A program made the position numbers and the translations under genes. From Incurvaria masculella (Eukaryota > Arthropoda > Insecta > Lepidoptera > Incurvariidae), in the NCBI GenBank assembly GCA_946894095.1, contig OX335652.1:7897001-7961000 (forward strand): a DNA stretch of 64,000 bases, given 5' to 3'. Positions 23,040 through 34,793 of the stretch are shown piece by piece; within the stretch, counting starts at the first letter, position 1; each line of letters opens with the position of its first letter. Under the pieces are notes generated by a model. It saw nothing but the letters and a program-made list of their open reading frames with translations. It made no database searches and was not told where the DNA came from.

Positions 23040-23230
23040 ACTAGTTGCGGTTCCCAGCTCCGCTCGGGTAAAATTTTTTTGGATAATGACCCAAGCGAAT
23101 CTCAGTAAATTTCGCCCTTAGTTACTTCAATTTCGATTGGATTTATTTCTGACTATGTTCTGTTTACTCTACTCCTAAGGGTTTTTGCGTGATGTTAAAA
23201 AGATAAATTAAAAAATAAATTTGACTAGTA
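23040..23230 (-). mobile_element. Helitron 3'-end fragment
   Basis: ACTAG then GTTCCCAGCTCCGCTCGGGT is the complement of the Helitron terminus and lies directly beside the SINE head at 23036. The interior is strongly diverged and its inner limit is approximate. Confidence 0.45.
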
Positions 23231-24799
23231 GTTCTAGATACCGGCGCATTATGTACATAAGTCTAAATATTCATTCACATTAAACAAGAAGAAATATTAA
23301 TTCATTTGAATGCCTATGTAGGTTAGAATTTACAAACATTTTATGTTATAACTTATTAATGGTGAAAAGCTGAAGTATTTTTGACGTTGCCTTGTTTAGT
23401 TACGTAATCGCATTTATGTCTGCCCGAAGCTTAATTTTTTTCTGCCTAAAAATGAAAATGTCACAACAAGCCGCCTACGAGTAGCTTTTAAACGCTTCTA
23501 TAAAGAATTAGGATACTCTTCAGTAAATTGACTCGATTCTCCCGTGTTGTGAAAATACTGCGAAAATAAACGAAAGTTGGCCTAATTGTTATATTAACAG
23601 ATGATTGTATGTATAATACAGATTAAAAGACAAGATATCAAGTAAGTGAAACATAATTTTTCGTGCAAGCTAGTTCGTCGCTTATTTCAAGGAATGTTAT
23701 AAGTATGTAGAATCTTCTGTGATATTTGGATCTTCAATCTTTATTGCAGTCAGTGACCGCAACACAAGTAAAGCGTATCTCTCTGTAGGAGGCATTGATT
23801 ACCGGAGGAGTGACTTTTTTTGCTAGTTCAAGTCCATCCTTACAATATGTTAATAAATTATTTATTGTACAGCTTTATTTCTTGGGTGCCCTTGCTTCAC
23901 GGTAGATGCTACATGAGTATCAAATAGTTTTCGAGTATTTTACGATGACAAAGGAAAGCGAAGACATAATTTGTTTTATGGTAGTGATGTTTAACAATAT
24001 AACTAGAAGACAACAGCGGAATAACTATAACAACACAGTGAAATTACTGCAAACGACAGATTGTCCCTTGATGTTATGTCTTTATTTATTTATTTATTGG
24101 CTTACATACAGGATTGAATCACATTTAAAATAATAACAACACGTATAGTAACAATATCATATGAAACATCCCACAAGTAGTAAGCACAGCATGTGCTAGC
24201 AGTATTTAGAATTAACAAAATACACAAAACAAATGTATCAATATCAAAATAGCAAAGAAAATTAAAATGAATAATATTACAATAAAGAAGTAACAATAAG
24301 CGACAAAACTGTTTCATTTGAGTGAGTGGACAGCAACAATAAAGAAAATAAATTAAGTTAAATTAAGTGTAAGAAAAACAAAAACAACATTAGGTCTTTG
24401 TAGAGAACCACTTAAAATACCATCACAATACGTTTAATATTGTCGTCCGCGTTTGCTGTTGTTTGATTATCGATAACGCTTCACCGCGCCTAAGAAAATA
24501 GTTCTACAAACTGTTTGATAAACATTACGCTAATGAATTATGTATGACACGTGATCGAAGCGGCAATGAAACATTGAGGTATATAATTATGACAATTAGT
24601 TTACACGTAGGTATTGCAAGTTATTTTACAAAACCAATTTAATTTCGTAGCGTAACTAAATTGAATTGGTTTTACAGATAATGATAACAATTAACGAAAC
24701 AATGTGAAAATTAAGCGTGTACATTTAAAAGTGCTCGTACCTAAACATAATACAGTTATTCCACATTCCAGGTATTATGTCGGTCCTTTTCTTTACATG
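23231..24799. other. mostly unassigned spacer
   Basis: Contains a TTTA run at 24080-24098, perhaps the 3' tail of a minus-strand LINE, and a short SINE match (GAAGCGGCAATGAAACATTG near 24560). No gene recognised. Confidence 0.3.
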
Positions 24800-24992
24800 T
24801 AGGTAAGGTTAATCCCGCCCGGTTTGGTACCATCGCATGGTAGGTACATACTAAGTTTTTCAGTTTTTTACATGTTCAATGTAGCTCATATAAGAATGGT
24901 CCTGGCATGGCACCTAGTTCCTGTCTGGTGTGTTGGGCTCATTGGTGGTGCTCTTGTGGTGTAAGCCATCCAAGTCCAGTACCGTAAAGAAG
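24800..24992 (+). mobile_element. SINE body fragment
   Basis: AATCCCGCCCGGTTTGGTACC, GTTCAATGTAGCTCATATAAG, GGTCCTGGCATGGCACCTAG and GTAAGCCATCCAAGTCCAG follow the SINE body in order. It has internal deletions around 24840. Confidence 0.7.
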
Positions 24993-26664
24993 CATTTAAA
25001 AATTGCAAGCCACTTTGTATTGAAGTCAGCGTCCATGTACACCTTCCCGGCGTTCATTCCATTTCGCAAATGTACTCTGAGGTTCTACCGTGAATACAAT
25101 AGGAGCTGGATCGAATCGCCTTCGGGTGCCTTTTGTGAGGCACGTATCGTACGTTGGTAAACAGGAACAAGGCCGTCTCTTATTTGCTATTTTCAAACCC
25201 TAAATATAGTACAACTGGATGAAATCAATATTTTTTTCTGATATATTTTCTGATTATAACTTGTATCTTCTTGGTAATCGAGAACAAAACTCAAAGCTCT
25301 CTGTAGATGTCGTATAATCGACTATACCTTAGATGGTAGATATCTTTGTTATTTCTGTCAATTTTGAAAAGTTATAGAGGTACTTAGTAAATATTTTCCT
25401 AGGAGTAGTTAAAATAGATGTCGAGGAAAACAAATCTGTCAAAGAAAACAAACCATTTAAAATGTCATTGATCCAGAAGAAAGCTTAATTTTTATAAGAA
25501 GATATTTTTGATACTATACTTGCTTAGTCGCTTCTTCGCTTAAATATTCGATGATGCACGTTCCCGAATTCGTAAGCGAACTAACTAGAGAGGTTTTCCA
25601 CTAACTCGTGGATACGCTGCCGCCGCACGAAATGTTTCGATCGCTACTGCAGTCCTTCTCTGCTCGCTGACAGGAAGGTGTTCAGATATATGATAATGGA
25701 GCACCCAAGAAACAGCCACGGAATTCTACGAGAAAAAAATACTTCCAGCTTCGACCACTTAACTAAGAGATATTACTACATTATCAAACCTTTTATTCCA
25801 CTGCTACAACCTTTTCACAATCGATACTATAGATTCGCTTGGTCACATCCTTATCTCATCTTTGCGAGTATCTTCTCTTCATCCCTACAAATACTCAACC
25901 TACCCTTTGATCACATAATATATAATTGTGCTTAATTACTTTTAAAGAAAGGTTTTCTGTCAGAAATATGTTTTCTGAACCAGATTTTGTGAGCAGGTTT
26001 GCAAAATTTTGTTTCACATTCATATATTCACAGTCTACGGGTAGGCCCTTAGACTATGACACAAAAGTACATCAACGTCAACGTATTATTAAGTATATAG
26101 AAATAAACACGTGCGTCACTTATTATGAACAGTACGGAAAGGAGCTGAACTAGAAGAATTAGAACTAGAAGAGTCGAGTTCAAAGTAAAGTTTTTAAGTT
26201 AATCATATAACATTTTAATTTAAGTTAATTTAAATTAACTGCTAAAGAGTGAGTATTTATGAAACTGAATTATGGGGTCACAATAATAATGTCCATGCCA
26301 TCAAAAGTATATAGTGTCCTATCGTGTTCATGGCTTGTTACTGCATAATGCGCTAAGTTTTATGGACAATAAAACATTTGCGTAACACTCTTCAAAAAGG
26401 TAAAGCGGGTCACACACAGTCTGTTTATCGACGGAAAAAATGTTGGACGTGACTTGTGCGCAAAACATTTCTCGACCGAAGATACAATGACGGTAGCGCC
26501 GGCCATTCCGTTCACTTATGAATTCACTCACTTCTGATCTTCTTGATTGCAACAACACGTAAGAACTAAACGATGTTTCGCGTTCCGAATTAGAAAGGGA
26601 ACTCTAACATCGTGCATTTTCATCAAAGTGCAAGCCACTACCGTCCATCCTTACTGGTTGATCC
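24993..26664. other. no recognised feature
   Basis: Spacer with short open frames on both strands (for example 24930-25160 and 26328-26558) that show no recognisable domains. Confidence 0.3.
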
Positions 26665-27625
26665 CGTCTATTCCGGGAGGCCACGACATTTTTGGTCACG
26701 ATAAGATAAATGGCTGAATCTGGGTTCACATGTTAGAGACCAACCCTCTGATTCTAAATATGTCGGTCTGCCTGCGCCAAGTGGTTGCGTTGGCTAGATT
26801 TTTATTTTTTTTTATGTAACTGGACATGGATGGCTAATACCACACCTTCTGTCATGGTATTAGCCCAACACACCACATGGAAACTAGGTGCCATGCCAGG
26901 ACCTTCCTTATATTGCACGGCTACATTGAACTGGATGGAAAACACGGACAATTTTCATTGCCGCTTCGACCATCGTTCATCCAATGCGATGGTACCAACC
27001 CGGGCGGGATAAACCCTACCACCTAGTAAGTAAGGAAGGGGACCTACAGTTTAACGTGGAATCCGAACCACGGCCAGCCTCTCTCAACGGTCGAATGGTC
27101 ACCCATCCAAGACCAGACCGGACCCACCGTTGCTTAACTTCGGAGAGCGATCGCCGAAGTGTCGCGCCACTGGGCCATTGAGGCTGACAGATTGGCTACA
27201 CAAAATTTTTGTTGGTATGTACCTACTGATCGCCTCAACATATTGATACCAATTAAATATACAACTATAACCAGTCGATTTTTTAACTAAATACATAAAT
27301 ATACCTAAAGTTATATCTGTAACCTAAATCGCTAATAACTACTAAATACAACCAAGGACAAACTAAACAAAGTTTTGGTATTACTAGCCAATTATGAACT
27401 GATACTTTAAGGTTTGGCTATTTGCAGCCATTTACCATATAATATATTTTTTTTGTCGCGATAATTATTTTTGAAGCACCTTATCTAGGTAACGCAACCA
27501 CTTGGCGCAGGTCGACCGACATATTTAGAATCAGAGGGTTGGTCTCTAACATGTGAACCCAGATTCAGCCATTTATCTTATCGTGACCAAAAATGTCGTG
27601 GCCTCCCGGAATAGACGGGATCATT
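26665..27625. repeat. inverted repeat arms around a 5S-headed SINE
   Basis: The arm 26665-26797 (GATCCCGTCTATTCCGGGAG ... CGCCAAGTGGTTGCGTT) is repeated inverted at 27489-27625 with very few differences. The SINE at 26799-27188 lies between them. To the right, 27630-27705 is a diverged direct copy of part of the arm (CAGAGGGTTTATCTTTG ... CCATTTTTGTCGCGACC), and 27410-27470 is another partial one. Confidence 0.8.
26799..27188 (-). mobile_element. 5S-headed SINE, full-length copy 2
   Basis: Nearly identical to 4845-5220 but in reverse orientation. On the minus strand the head reads TGGCCCAGTGG (perfect tRNA A-box consensus), then CCGAAGTTAAGCAACGGTGG and TTGGATGGGTGACC (5S box A and box C), then GTGGTTCGGATTCCACG (tRNA B box), then the shared body and a long A-rich tail (26799-26813 as T on the plus strand). 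TTGGCTA occurs on both sides and may be a short target duplication. The near identity of the two copies suggests recent activity. The open frames across it are incidental. Confidence 0.9.
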
Positions 27626-27709
27626 TAGCTTCAGAGGGTTTATCTTTGTCCTGAAAACCAGTTTTAGTCACTTACGCTATCGTTACCATTTTTGTCGCGA
27701 CCTTCGACA

Positions 27710-29380
27710 TTGTTTATTTATTAGATTATTCTGACACTGTCAAAATAAATTGGAATAGATCTGGCAATTCCTTCTCTAGTACACTTAAGGGCCAGCAAAA
27801 TTACGTGAGTTAAGGAGTAATAAGAAAAGCGCTGTGAATTAAGTCGCCTAATTATTTTCACGCTTGAATTAATATTTAATTTTTTCCCCTCCGTCCATTC
27901 ATTGAATATGAACATACATTTTTAAAATTTATTTTCGTTTATTTATATATCTCGTAGTATAGTATCACATATTACTGAAAAATAACCCGCAAAGAAATTT
28001 TACTGGAGTGAAGTTCATGTTTTAGCAATGTATACATGCAAACATTCCCAGAAGGTCTAGTCAGCCAGGGAATTAAAAGACTACACCTCATGCCCGCAAG
28101 CATGAGAGGCAATATAGCCCAACTGAGGGTGGCACATACAAAAAAAAATAGATATAAATATATAGTTAAGTATACTATTGTGCGAAACATGGCTTAATAA
28201 TAACAATAATATTAAGAAGTTAATCTCTTGCAGGAGATTATTATGCTTTGATCTCGGTTTAGTAAACTGCTTTCACGATAAAACACTTGAATCTACCTCA
28301 ATTAAAAACTTACGAATGACACCTCGACTCCCAGTTGCTTTAGTAATACGTAGAAAATAGCTATACTGAATTGGTGTGTTAATATTTGTCGGACGATGCA
28401 CAGTCGGACCTTTTATGAAGCAGGTAATGACTCTACTTAATTCCCACTCCTAAAGTGTGCCAGAAGCCAGCCGAGAGCGTGACTTCATTACTGTAATATT
28501 TTAAACACCTGCACGTTATTATGCTTTGCATGTAAAAAAACGGGAGTATACAATTTCAGTAGCTAACAAACGTTGGCTAGAAAAGATTTAGAGGGCTGTA
28601 TTTAAATTGCACTCGTTTTAATGTTATATAACATTATGTAACTTTAAGACAAGTAATAAATAAGCGATTCATGAATACACAACAGTAGATAACCGTACGC
28701 ACACACATGAGATTCGTCGGATAATGGATGTGGCTCCCCTCCGGACATAACTTTTGAATTTCGCGTGGATTTTGAACTAAAAAAAAACCCAAGGTCCCGG
28801 GTCCTTATCCCTAATTATTACTGCTCAGCTATCAGTTTATTTTATAATTATCGAACGAACGAGCGAAGTTCTTCGAGTAACTTGAACAGTCCGGCGTTAG
28901 TTTGTATGTGTGCATTAATGTTTGTCATGATTTTTTCAGGTTCGAACATGAGCCAAATCGGTAAAGGGGTTGCCGAGATATGGAGTTATAAGAGGGGGTA
29001 AAAAAACTAGATGGCACTGCCTCCGTACTGAGTCACGCTATCGTTTATCTTGAAGAGATTGTTGAACAAAACCTACGCTTCGTTAATACTGTACCATATT
29101 ATTCAATAATTTCTATACAAACCATACCTTTTCATTCGGTATCTATTATTTCTTGAAACAGTCGCGTGTTCAAAGTATGGGGCGAAATACTAGCATTTCA
29201 TATGTATTTAACTAATCGTACTCCGATACTTGAGCTCAGTAAAAGTAAAAACATACTCACTCATGAACGGTTTATTGCAAATTAGCAAAATGCCTTTCGC
29301 ATTTAGAAATGAAAACCCAGGTAAAGTGGTTTTAATGGCGTATACACGTCACTTCCGAATGTAGGTTTCCGTGAGTGCAC
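27710..29380. other. mostly unassigned spacer
   Basis: No gene recognised. A plus-strand reading of 28030-28140 (PEGLVSQGIKRLHLMPAS) looks protein-like and runs into an A-rich stretch at 28141, as a processed fragment might, but I cannot name it. Confidence 0.25.
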
Positions 29381-29480
29381 GCCGCGGGTTAGTCGGCGGT
29401 TGCGGTGGGAGGGCAGTAGCGGTGGGCAGGCGGTTGCGGCGGCTGCAGCGGTGGGCGGAGGCGGTGGCAGTGCATGCATG
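29380..29480. repeat. GCGGTGG-rich low-complexity patch
   Basis: About 90 bp of degenerate GCGGTGG/GCGGTTG repeats (29385-29475), strongly purine-skewed on the plus strand. The minus-strand reading is a proline/alanine run and not a credible protein. Confidence 0.6.
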
Positions 29481-29707
29481 CGGAAACGGGTAATTTGAGG
29501 CCAGTGACCGCAAAAGCCATATTCATTCAATCAAGTCGAATATCGGCTCGTAATTTGTATCATAGATACGTAGGCTATGATAATATCCATGTTTCCGAAA
29601 CTTAACGGTGTAAAGCCGGGGTTCTATTGATCGTTTTATTTCGTGATACTTAGGGAACACCAAAAGTTTCTGGATTCTGATACAGAAAACCAGATGTTTT
29701 ATTTATA

Positions 29708-30385
29708 ACTAGCTGCGTTACCCGGCTCTGCTCGGGTTAGTATCGGCTTAATTATTTCATAGATAAAAAGTAGCTCACATAGCTGGTCCAAATAAGGGTC
29801 AAACTGGTCCAGGACAATCCATCTACCAAATTTAATCAAGATCGTTTGAGCCGAAATAGCAATAATTCCCATTTAGAGCTCGTTGACATTTGGTGGCTAT
29901 TTGAAAAAAAAAGCATTTGCCGCCAGAACCTTTCTGCACTTGCATTGCTACATTGCTTACCTATTAAGTAAGAAACGTGTAACGTATTTAAGTTTTGCCT
30001 GGACTCCAACCCACAACCAGCCTCAACATCGAAAACCGTAACCCATCCCGAACTTGACTGCTCCCAGAGATGCTATACGTTAATAAAATCCGCATATAAA
30101 TTGGGTCAGTGGTTCGCAAGTTATAATAATTTAACACTCTCTGCTCACCCCTCTCGTAATAAAGCATTATATTATGTAGCCTATAAGTTTTGAGTAGAAT
30201 CAGGCTAGACGTAGGTACAATCCGCATCTAAATCGAGGAATTGGTTCTCATGTAATAAGTATTCTATTCCATTGGTCGCACCTCTGGCGATTTAGCGTGA
30301 TGCCAAGTAGTCCTAAAGTTGCGGGAAATACCAATCTGCATTGGAGGAACATACATACATACATACATACTACATACAAAACATA
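29708..30385 (-). mobile_element. Helitron-like element carrying a 5S/B-box module, copy 2
   Basis: On the minus strand it runs from the ACATAC microsatellite and GTTCCTCCA through TTCCCGCAACTTTAGGAC to the terminus ACCCGAGCAGAGCCGGGT and CTAGT (29708-29712). It matches 2925-3465 over its length. At 29990-30075 the minus strand reads AGCATCTCTGGGAGCAGTC, GGGATGGGTTACGG and GGTTGTGGGTTGGAGTCC: a 5S box-C-like motif followed by a tRNA B-box-like motif. Confidence 0.65.
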
Positions 30386-30511
30386 TTTCTTAAAATCGTC
30401 AATTTGCAAATGTATCAAGCATGTATTAATAATTTCTAACTTTAGGAATAGGTACGGCCTGGCAAAAGTACTCTTTGAGATAGTAATTTTCAAAGCTTTT
30501 TATTATCACGT

Positions 30512-30562
30512 TTTTTTTTTTTTTATGTGACTGGACATGAATGGCTAATACCACAGTGACAC
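30512..30562 (-). mobile_element. SINE 3' tail fragment
   Basis: A T-run on the plus strand followed by ATGTGACTGGACATGAATGG and CTAATACCACAG: only the 3' end and tail of the SINE family. Confidence 0.6.
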
Positions 30563-31204
30563 GTATCATTAGTATGAGAGTTTCCTATTAATTATTCGTA
30601 TCGACACGTCAAGAATCATGTTAATAACACTTACTGGTAACTGCCTGTTCAACAAATTCCCACGATAACAAAATAAAAATACCAAACTTATAGGTAACTT
30701 TGTTGTTTTGAAAAATATCTGATGAAAAATCCTAACTAAATTGACGCTTCATTTCCATTTATTATGTTAACTTGTTGTTAAACAAATTAAACAACTTTTT
30801 TAGACAGTGGTGTGATAGATGATAGCTATCCATGCCAAGAATACCTCAAAAACCCTCTATCTATTTATATTATTATGGTTAGCAATAATTATTCTTTTTT
30901 TACGAACATACTTTGAGTCCGCATCTATCCGTCCCATACGATCGGGACAACTTAGCGTTCAAGGTGACCTTGATTGATTGAAAAAATGAGTGCCACGATA
31001 CTATGTCCGTCCAGTAATTCCAAAACGTTTTTTGTTGGTCTCCGCACAGAATTCAGTGCACGCGGAGCGGACAGTGCGAACGCGACGCGATTACCGGACA
31101 ACGACGTTTCCCGCTCCTGCAGCTAACTACATGCTACATGCCCCTGCGAGTCCGACTTCAATGTTGGGGAGCCGGTGATGGGCTTACCCCCAACTCCCGC
31201 AGTA
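30563..31204. other. no recognised feature
   Basis: Spacer; 30990-31180 is open on the plus strand but without recognisable motifs. Confidence 0.3.
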
Positions 31205-31966
31205 CTATTTTTAGCGGCTAGTGGCGCGGGAACTTGCCTTGTATACAAGAGTTCAAATCCTCGTCCCGTTCATGCAACTTTCTTTTCACTGTGTGAGTTG
31301 GATAAGTAAATTTCGTCACGAATACGAGCTGTAGGTCCCCTTCCCCTACCAGGTGGTATGGTTTAGGGTTTATGGCCGCCCGGCAGTGCAATTACGTAGC
31401 ACAAAATTGGGTGTAGGTTGCTGTAATTACAGCAATATGACAGCTTTTGCGATTACGAAATCGATGCATTCACAAATGGTGCGGCACTCAGCGCTACCCG
31501 CAGCAATTAGGTCAACTTCATACATTTCGCGTCGAATCAGTATTACGAAACGGAAAAGAACTGTCAAATGCGGGGAGGTAAACGCCTATTTCGTCTGCTC
31601 GTCTAGTCAAGTACCTCAAAAGTGGACCTATTGTCGACACAGATTGGTCCGTGCTGGATGTAGGTGGATAAAAACGGCTTCGTAATCGCGCTTTAGAAAT
31701 GACGGGGGCGCACCTACACGTGCCGCGGCACCATCCTCAAATTTTGCGTAATCGCACTGCGGGTTGGTAACATCGCATTGAATGAAAAGATGGTCAGAGC
31801 GGCAATGAAAAATTGTCCTTGTTTGCCATCCAGTTCAGTGTAGCCGTCCTAGTAAAGGGAAGGTCCTGGTATGGCACCTAATTCCTTTGGAAATGTGGTG
31901 TATTGGGCCAATATACTAACGGTAGTTGTGTGGTGTTAGGCATTCATGTCAGGTTGGGTAAAAAAA
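31205..31966 (+). mobile_element. SINE with tRNA-like head, split by a MITE
   Basis: Head 31205-31270: TTTAGCGGCTAGTGGCGCGG (A-box side) and GAGTTCAAATCC (B box). The body continues with CGAATACGAGCTGTAGG and CCAGGTGGTA, is interrupted at 31381 by a 376-bp element, and resumes at 31760 with GGGTTGGTAACATCGCATTG, GCGGCAATGAAAAATTGTCC and an A tail at 31960-31966. Confidence 0.85.
31384..31759. mobile_element. MITE inserted in a SINE, CGG target duplication
   Basis: 376 bp with inverted ends CAGTGCAATTACG and CGTAATCGCACTG, flanked by CGG on both sides (31381-31383 and 31760-31762). Removing the element and one CGG gives GCCCGGGTTGG, the sequence found at this point in the intact SINE at 4845. 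Non-autonomous; a 3-bp target duplication fits PIF/Harbinger or CACTA-like groups. The open frame 31353-31685 spans the junction and is not a gene. Confidence 0.88.
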
Positions 31967-32059
31967 ACTCTGATCCAATCGGTCTGTCCCGTAGCTCGGA
32001 CTGCGAGCCCTATCTGATAAGAACCTTCAAAACGATGCCCTCAGTCTCACATGTTGCCA

Positions 32060-32245
32060 ATTTGGAGGAGGCTAGTCTCCACGAGCACCACGCCGGGTCT
32101 ATACCAGAGGTCATGGGTTCGATCGCCGCTCCGTTCACGCACCACTTACTTTCTCTTTCTGAGCATTTCGACACGAATGGAATACCTATGCCATGATTCG
32201 GAATAGGTAGGTTTGGTATTAGCCGTACATGTCCAGCTATATATT
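32060..32245 (+). mobile_element. SINE head joined to 3' tail (internal deletion)
   Basis: CCAGAGGTCATGGGTTCGATC (B box) and TCTTTCTGAGCATTTCGACA are followed almost directly by the 3' segment GGTATTAGCCGTACATGTCC, so most of the body is missing. Confidence 0.6.
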
Positions 32246-32265
32246 TTTATCATCGTCAGAATGTT

Positions 32266-32549
32266 TTAAAAAAACCGGCCAAGTGCAAGTCGGACTCACA
32301 CACTAAGGGTTCCGTACCATCGTACAAGATGTAATAAAAAAAGGGTTTTTGTAAGGGGCCCCCTTTGTTTTCTATAATTATTAAATTTTACCTATTTATT
32401 GTTATGGCGGAAAAATAAATAAATACGCAGTGAAAATTTCTGCTGCCTACCTATTACGGTTCATGAGATAGAGCCCTGTGACGGACGGACGGACGGACAG
32501 CGGAGACTAAGTAATAGGGTTCCGTTGGCACCGTTTTGGATACGGAACC
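32266..32549 (-). repeat. GTCC-core dispersed repeat, copy 4
   Basis: Reverse-strand copy: AAAAACCGGCCAAGTGCAAG, ACACTAAGGGTTCCGTACC, a GGAC run near 32480-32500, and TACGGAACC at the end, immediately followed by the TTAA of the next element. Confidence 0.8.
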
Positions 32550-32553
32550 TTAA

Positions 32554-33090
32554 GGTGGCCCAACCCGGCGGCCCTTACTCATTCGCGGGCACGGTACAAA
32601 ACCGTGCTGTTGCGCTCTGGGACCTTCTCGCTTTCAAAGAATAAGACAGGCTCCGTGATGAGGAAGATGCAACATGTCCACAAAAAAGACAATGTGCATA
32701 GTGTATGATTTGGTAAGATTTACGAAAATTTCAATTTCAAAACGACTTATAGCTAAAAGTAAACCACGACCGCTGTAGTAAAAAATCGAACAAAAACCAA
32801 ATAGATTATAAATCTTGATTAAATAAGCTATGTCTGATGACTAATCTTTTTAAGATGTTCTTACTTTAGTATCATTGCGTAATCCTCCTACAAAGTTATT
32901 ATATAAAACGCGCGAAAAATGCGAACTTTCGGACCTCATAACTTAGAAAGCGAACACAATGCCAATGGTCATCAGACATCTAGTTCGATCAAATAAAGCG
33001 ATTTTGAGCAACATTTTGGATCTCTGACAAGAAATATAGGCGTGATCTTCTTTCCCCTTTTGTATGGGGAGATGAGCGGGATGGGCCACC
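32554..33090 (+). mobile_element. TTAA-target MITE, copy 2
   Basis: 537 bp with inverted ends GGTGGCCCAACCCG and the complement of GGTGGCCCATCCCG, flanked by perfect TTAA on both sides (32550-32553 and 33091-33094). It matches the copies at 6499 and 43157 end to end. Confidence 0.92.
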
Positions 33091-33094
33091 TTAA

Positions 33095-34005
33095 AAATAG
33101 CATTAACCTTACAAAAACTCTCTTTCCCTTTGCCCCGTAATCGCTCCTCAGCCCTCCTCGGTCGCCTACAGCGGTGGCCAAGGCGCGGGCACGTCCTCAC
33201 CCCCTGACCCTCATCCCGGCGCCCTTTCAACGGTTGCGGGATTAAATCTACATTTTGAGGAAAATTTCGCGGTCAAAATAATACGTGAGATCTTTCCTAA
33301 TAAACCTTATACATATTTAGCGAGGTCCGCGACGGAGGCGCTGTAGCCGGCTTAAGGCCCGATTTTGTGAAGCTTCGAAGATGCTCAAAGGATACCTGTT
33401 TCAGTTTGCGCGGCGAAGTTTGAGTAATGCGACGGCCCTTGAGGCGATAAACTTTACGTCTATACTTAAGGCTAGAGTAAAAAAGAAATTGGCGCTTTTC
33501 TCGCGTCGCGTAAATTTTGCCATTTAATTTTAGTGCCAAAGTTAACGAACGGAAATATCCTGTGACGACCAGGTTGTTGAGGTGTGCTAACACGGAGCAT
33601 AACATCGTAGGATTACTTTGTTTAATTGGAGCACTATTACATTACCCAATCTCACACAGAAATGAGGTCACTATAAAATCTACCCTCGTTAGTCTGGCTG
33701 CCTAGCATGCCATTTCCGTAGCAATATTAATCCCGTAAACGGCAATGCAGAAAATTATGCAAAAATAAGAAAATTTATTTTCCGAATGTTCCTGAAAACA
33801 CGCAAAACGAAGCAAGCTTTTGAACGATTGCTTATGCTAATAAGTGGTCAAAGTAAAGCTAATAGCAAGGAAATAGAAAAAGAAAAAAACATAGAGCTGG
33901 TCTCGTCGCCAATGAAACGTTTATTTATTTCTTCAGAAAAAAAAGAGAAAATTTTAACTTTAAATATCGATCAATTAAACGGATAAATTTCATTTTCATT
34001 TCATT
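33095..34005. other. no recognised feature
   Basis: G+C-rich at 33130-33230, otherwise unassigned. The minus-strand open frame at 33297-33605 (102 codons) has no recognisable domain. Confidence 0.3.
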
Positions 34006-34208
34006 TAGTCAAACTACACTAAGCCCCGGTTGCACGAAGAAACGGCTGAGTTAATCAATGTTCAAACTCGTCACTTTTCGTGAACCGCTTGGAGTTCCTT
34101 TCATACTGTCCATATGAAGTGACGTGTTTAATCATACGTTGACGGTGATTTTGATTGTTTGTCCTTTCGTGCACTCGGCCCTTAGTCTGGTAGTCAAACT
34201 ACACTAAG
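34006..34208 (+). mobile_element. MITE flanked by an 18-bp direct repeat
   Basis: TAGTCAAACTACACTAAG occurs at 34006-34023 and again at 34191-34208. Between them is a second copy of the element at 5298, with ends CCCCGGTTGCACGAAG and TTTCGTGCACTCGGCCC that are inverted relative to each other. Confidence 0.7.
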
Positions 34209-34793
34209 TCATGTCACAATTTGATTGACCGCGGATTCGATCAACCGGTGAAGAAGAACCCGCAAAGAAACTTCACTGGTCTATAAATTATGTTTTTTTT
34301 GTCTTTTTTTCGTCCACATAAATGATTTAACACAATTATGATTTCATACCTAAATGCTACTGCCAAACTTACATTGGTAGAAGGGTTATTGGGGATAAGG
34401 GGATTGGTCTAAGGCAAAGAACTAAGAACTACGAGAAAACAACAACCGACAATGTGAAAAGTCTTAAATTATAAATAAATTACTTAACCTAATAACCTAA
34501 TAATCTGAACGGGTATTAAAAAAATATGGTGGAAAAATACATCTATTTATAGCAGATGATACACATTCTTCTTAACATTGATAAAAAATTTTAGAGTTTA
34601 TTTGGTTTATAATATATGACAGAAAGAAATCGAAATTAAGTTTAAAAAAAAAAAAATATATTAAATACTTACAACTCTATTCAGAGTGGGCGGACTGACT
34701 TTAATCCGCCAGACTAAACCGGTTTTTGTATGGTTAGTCCGGTGCTAATATTATACTAAGTTTTGACAGGGCCTCTCTGAATAAGACTGCGTC
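34209..34793. other. no recognised feature
   Basis: A+T-rich spacer including an A run near 34645. Confidence 0.35.

Noticed and set aside
31353..31685. 110-codon plus-strand open frame
   Set aside because: It crosses the junction between the SINE and the inserted MITE.
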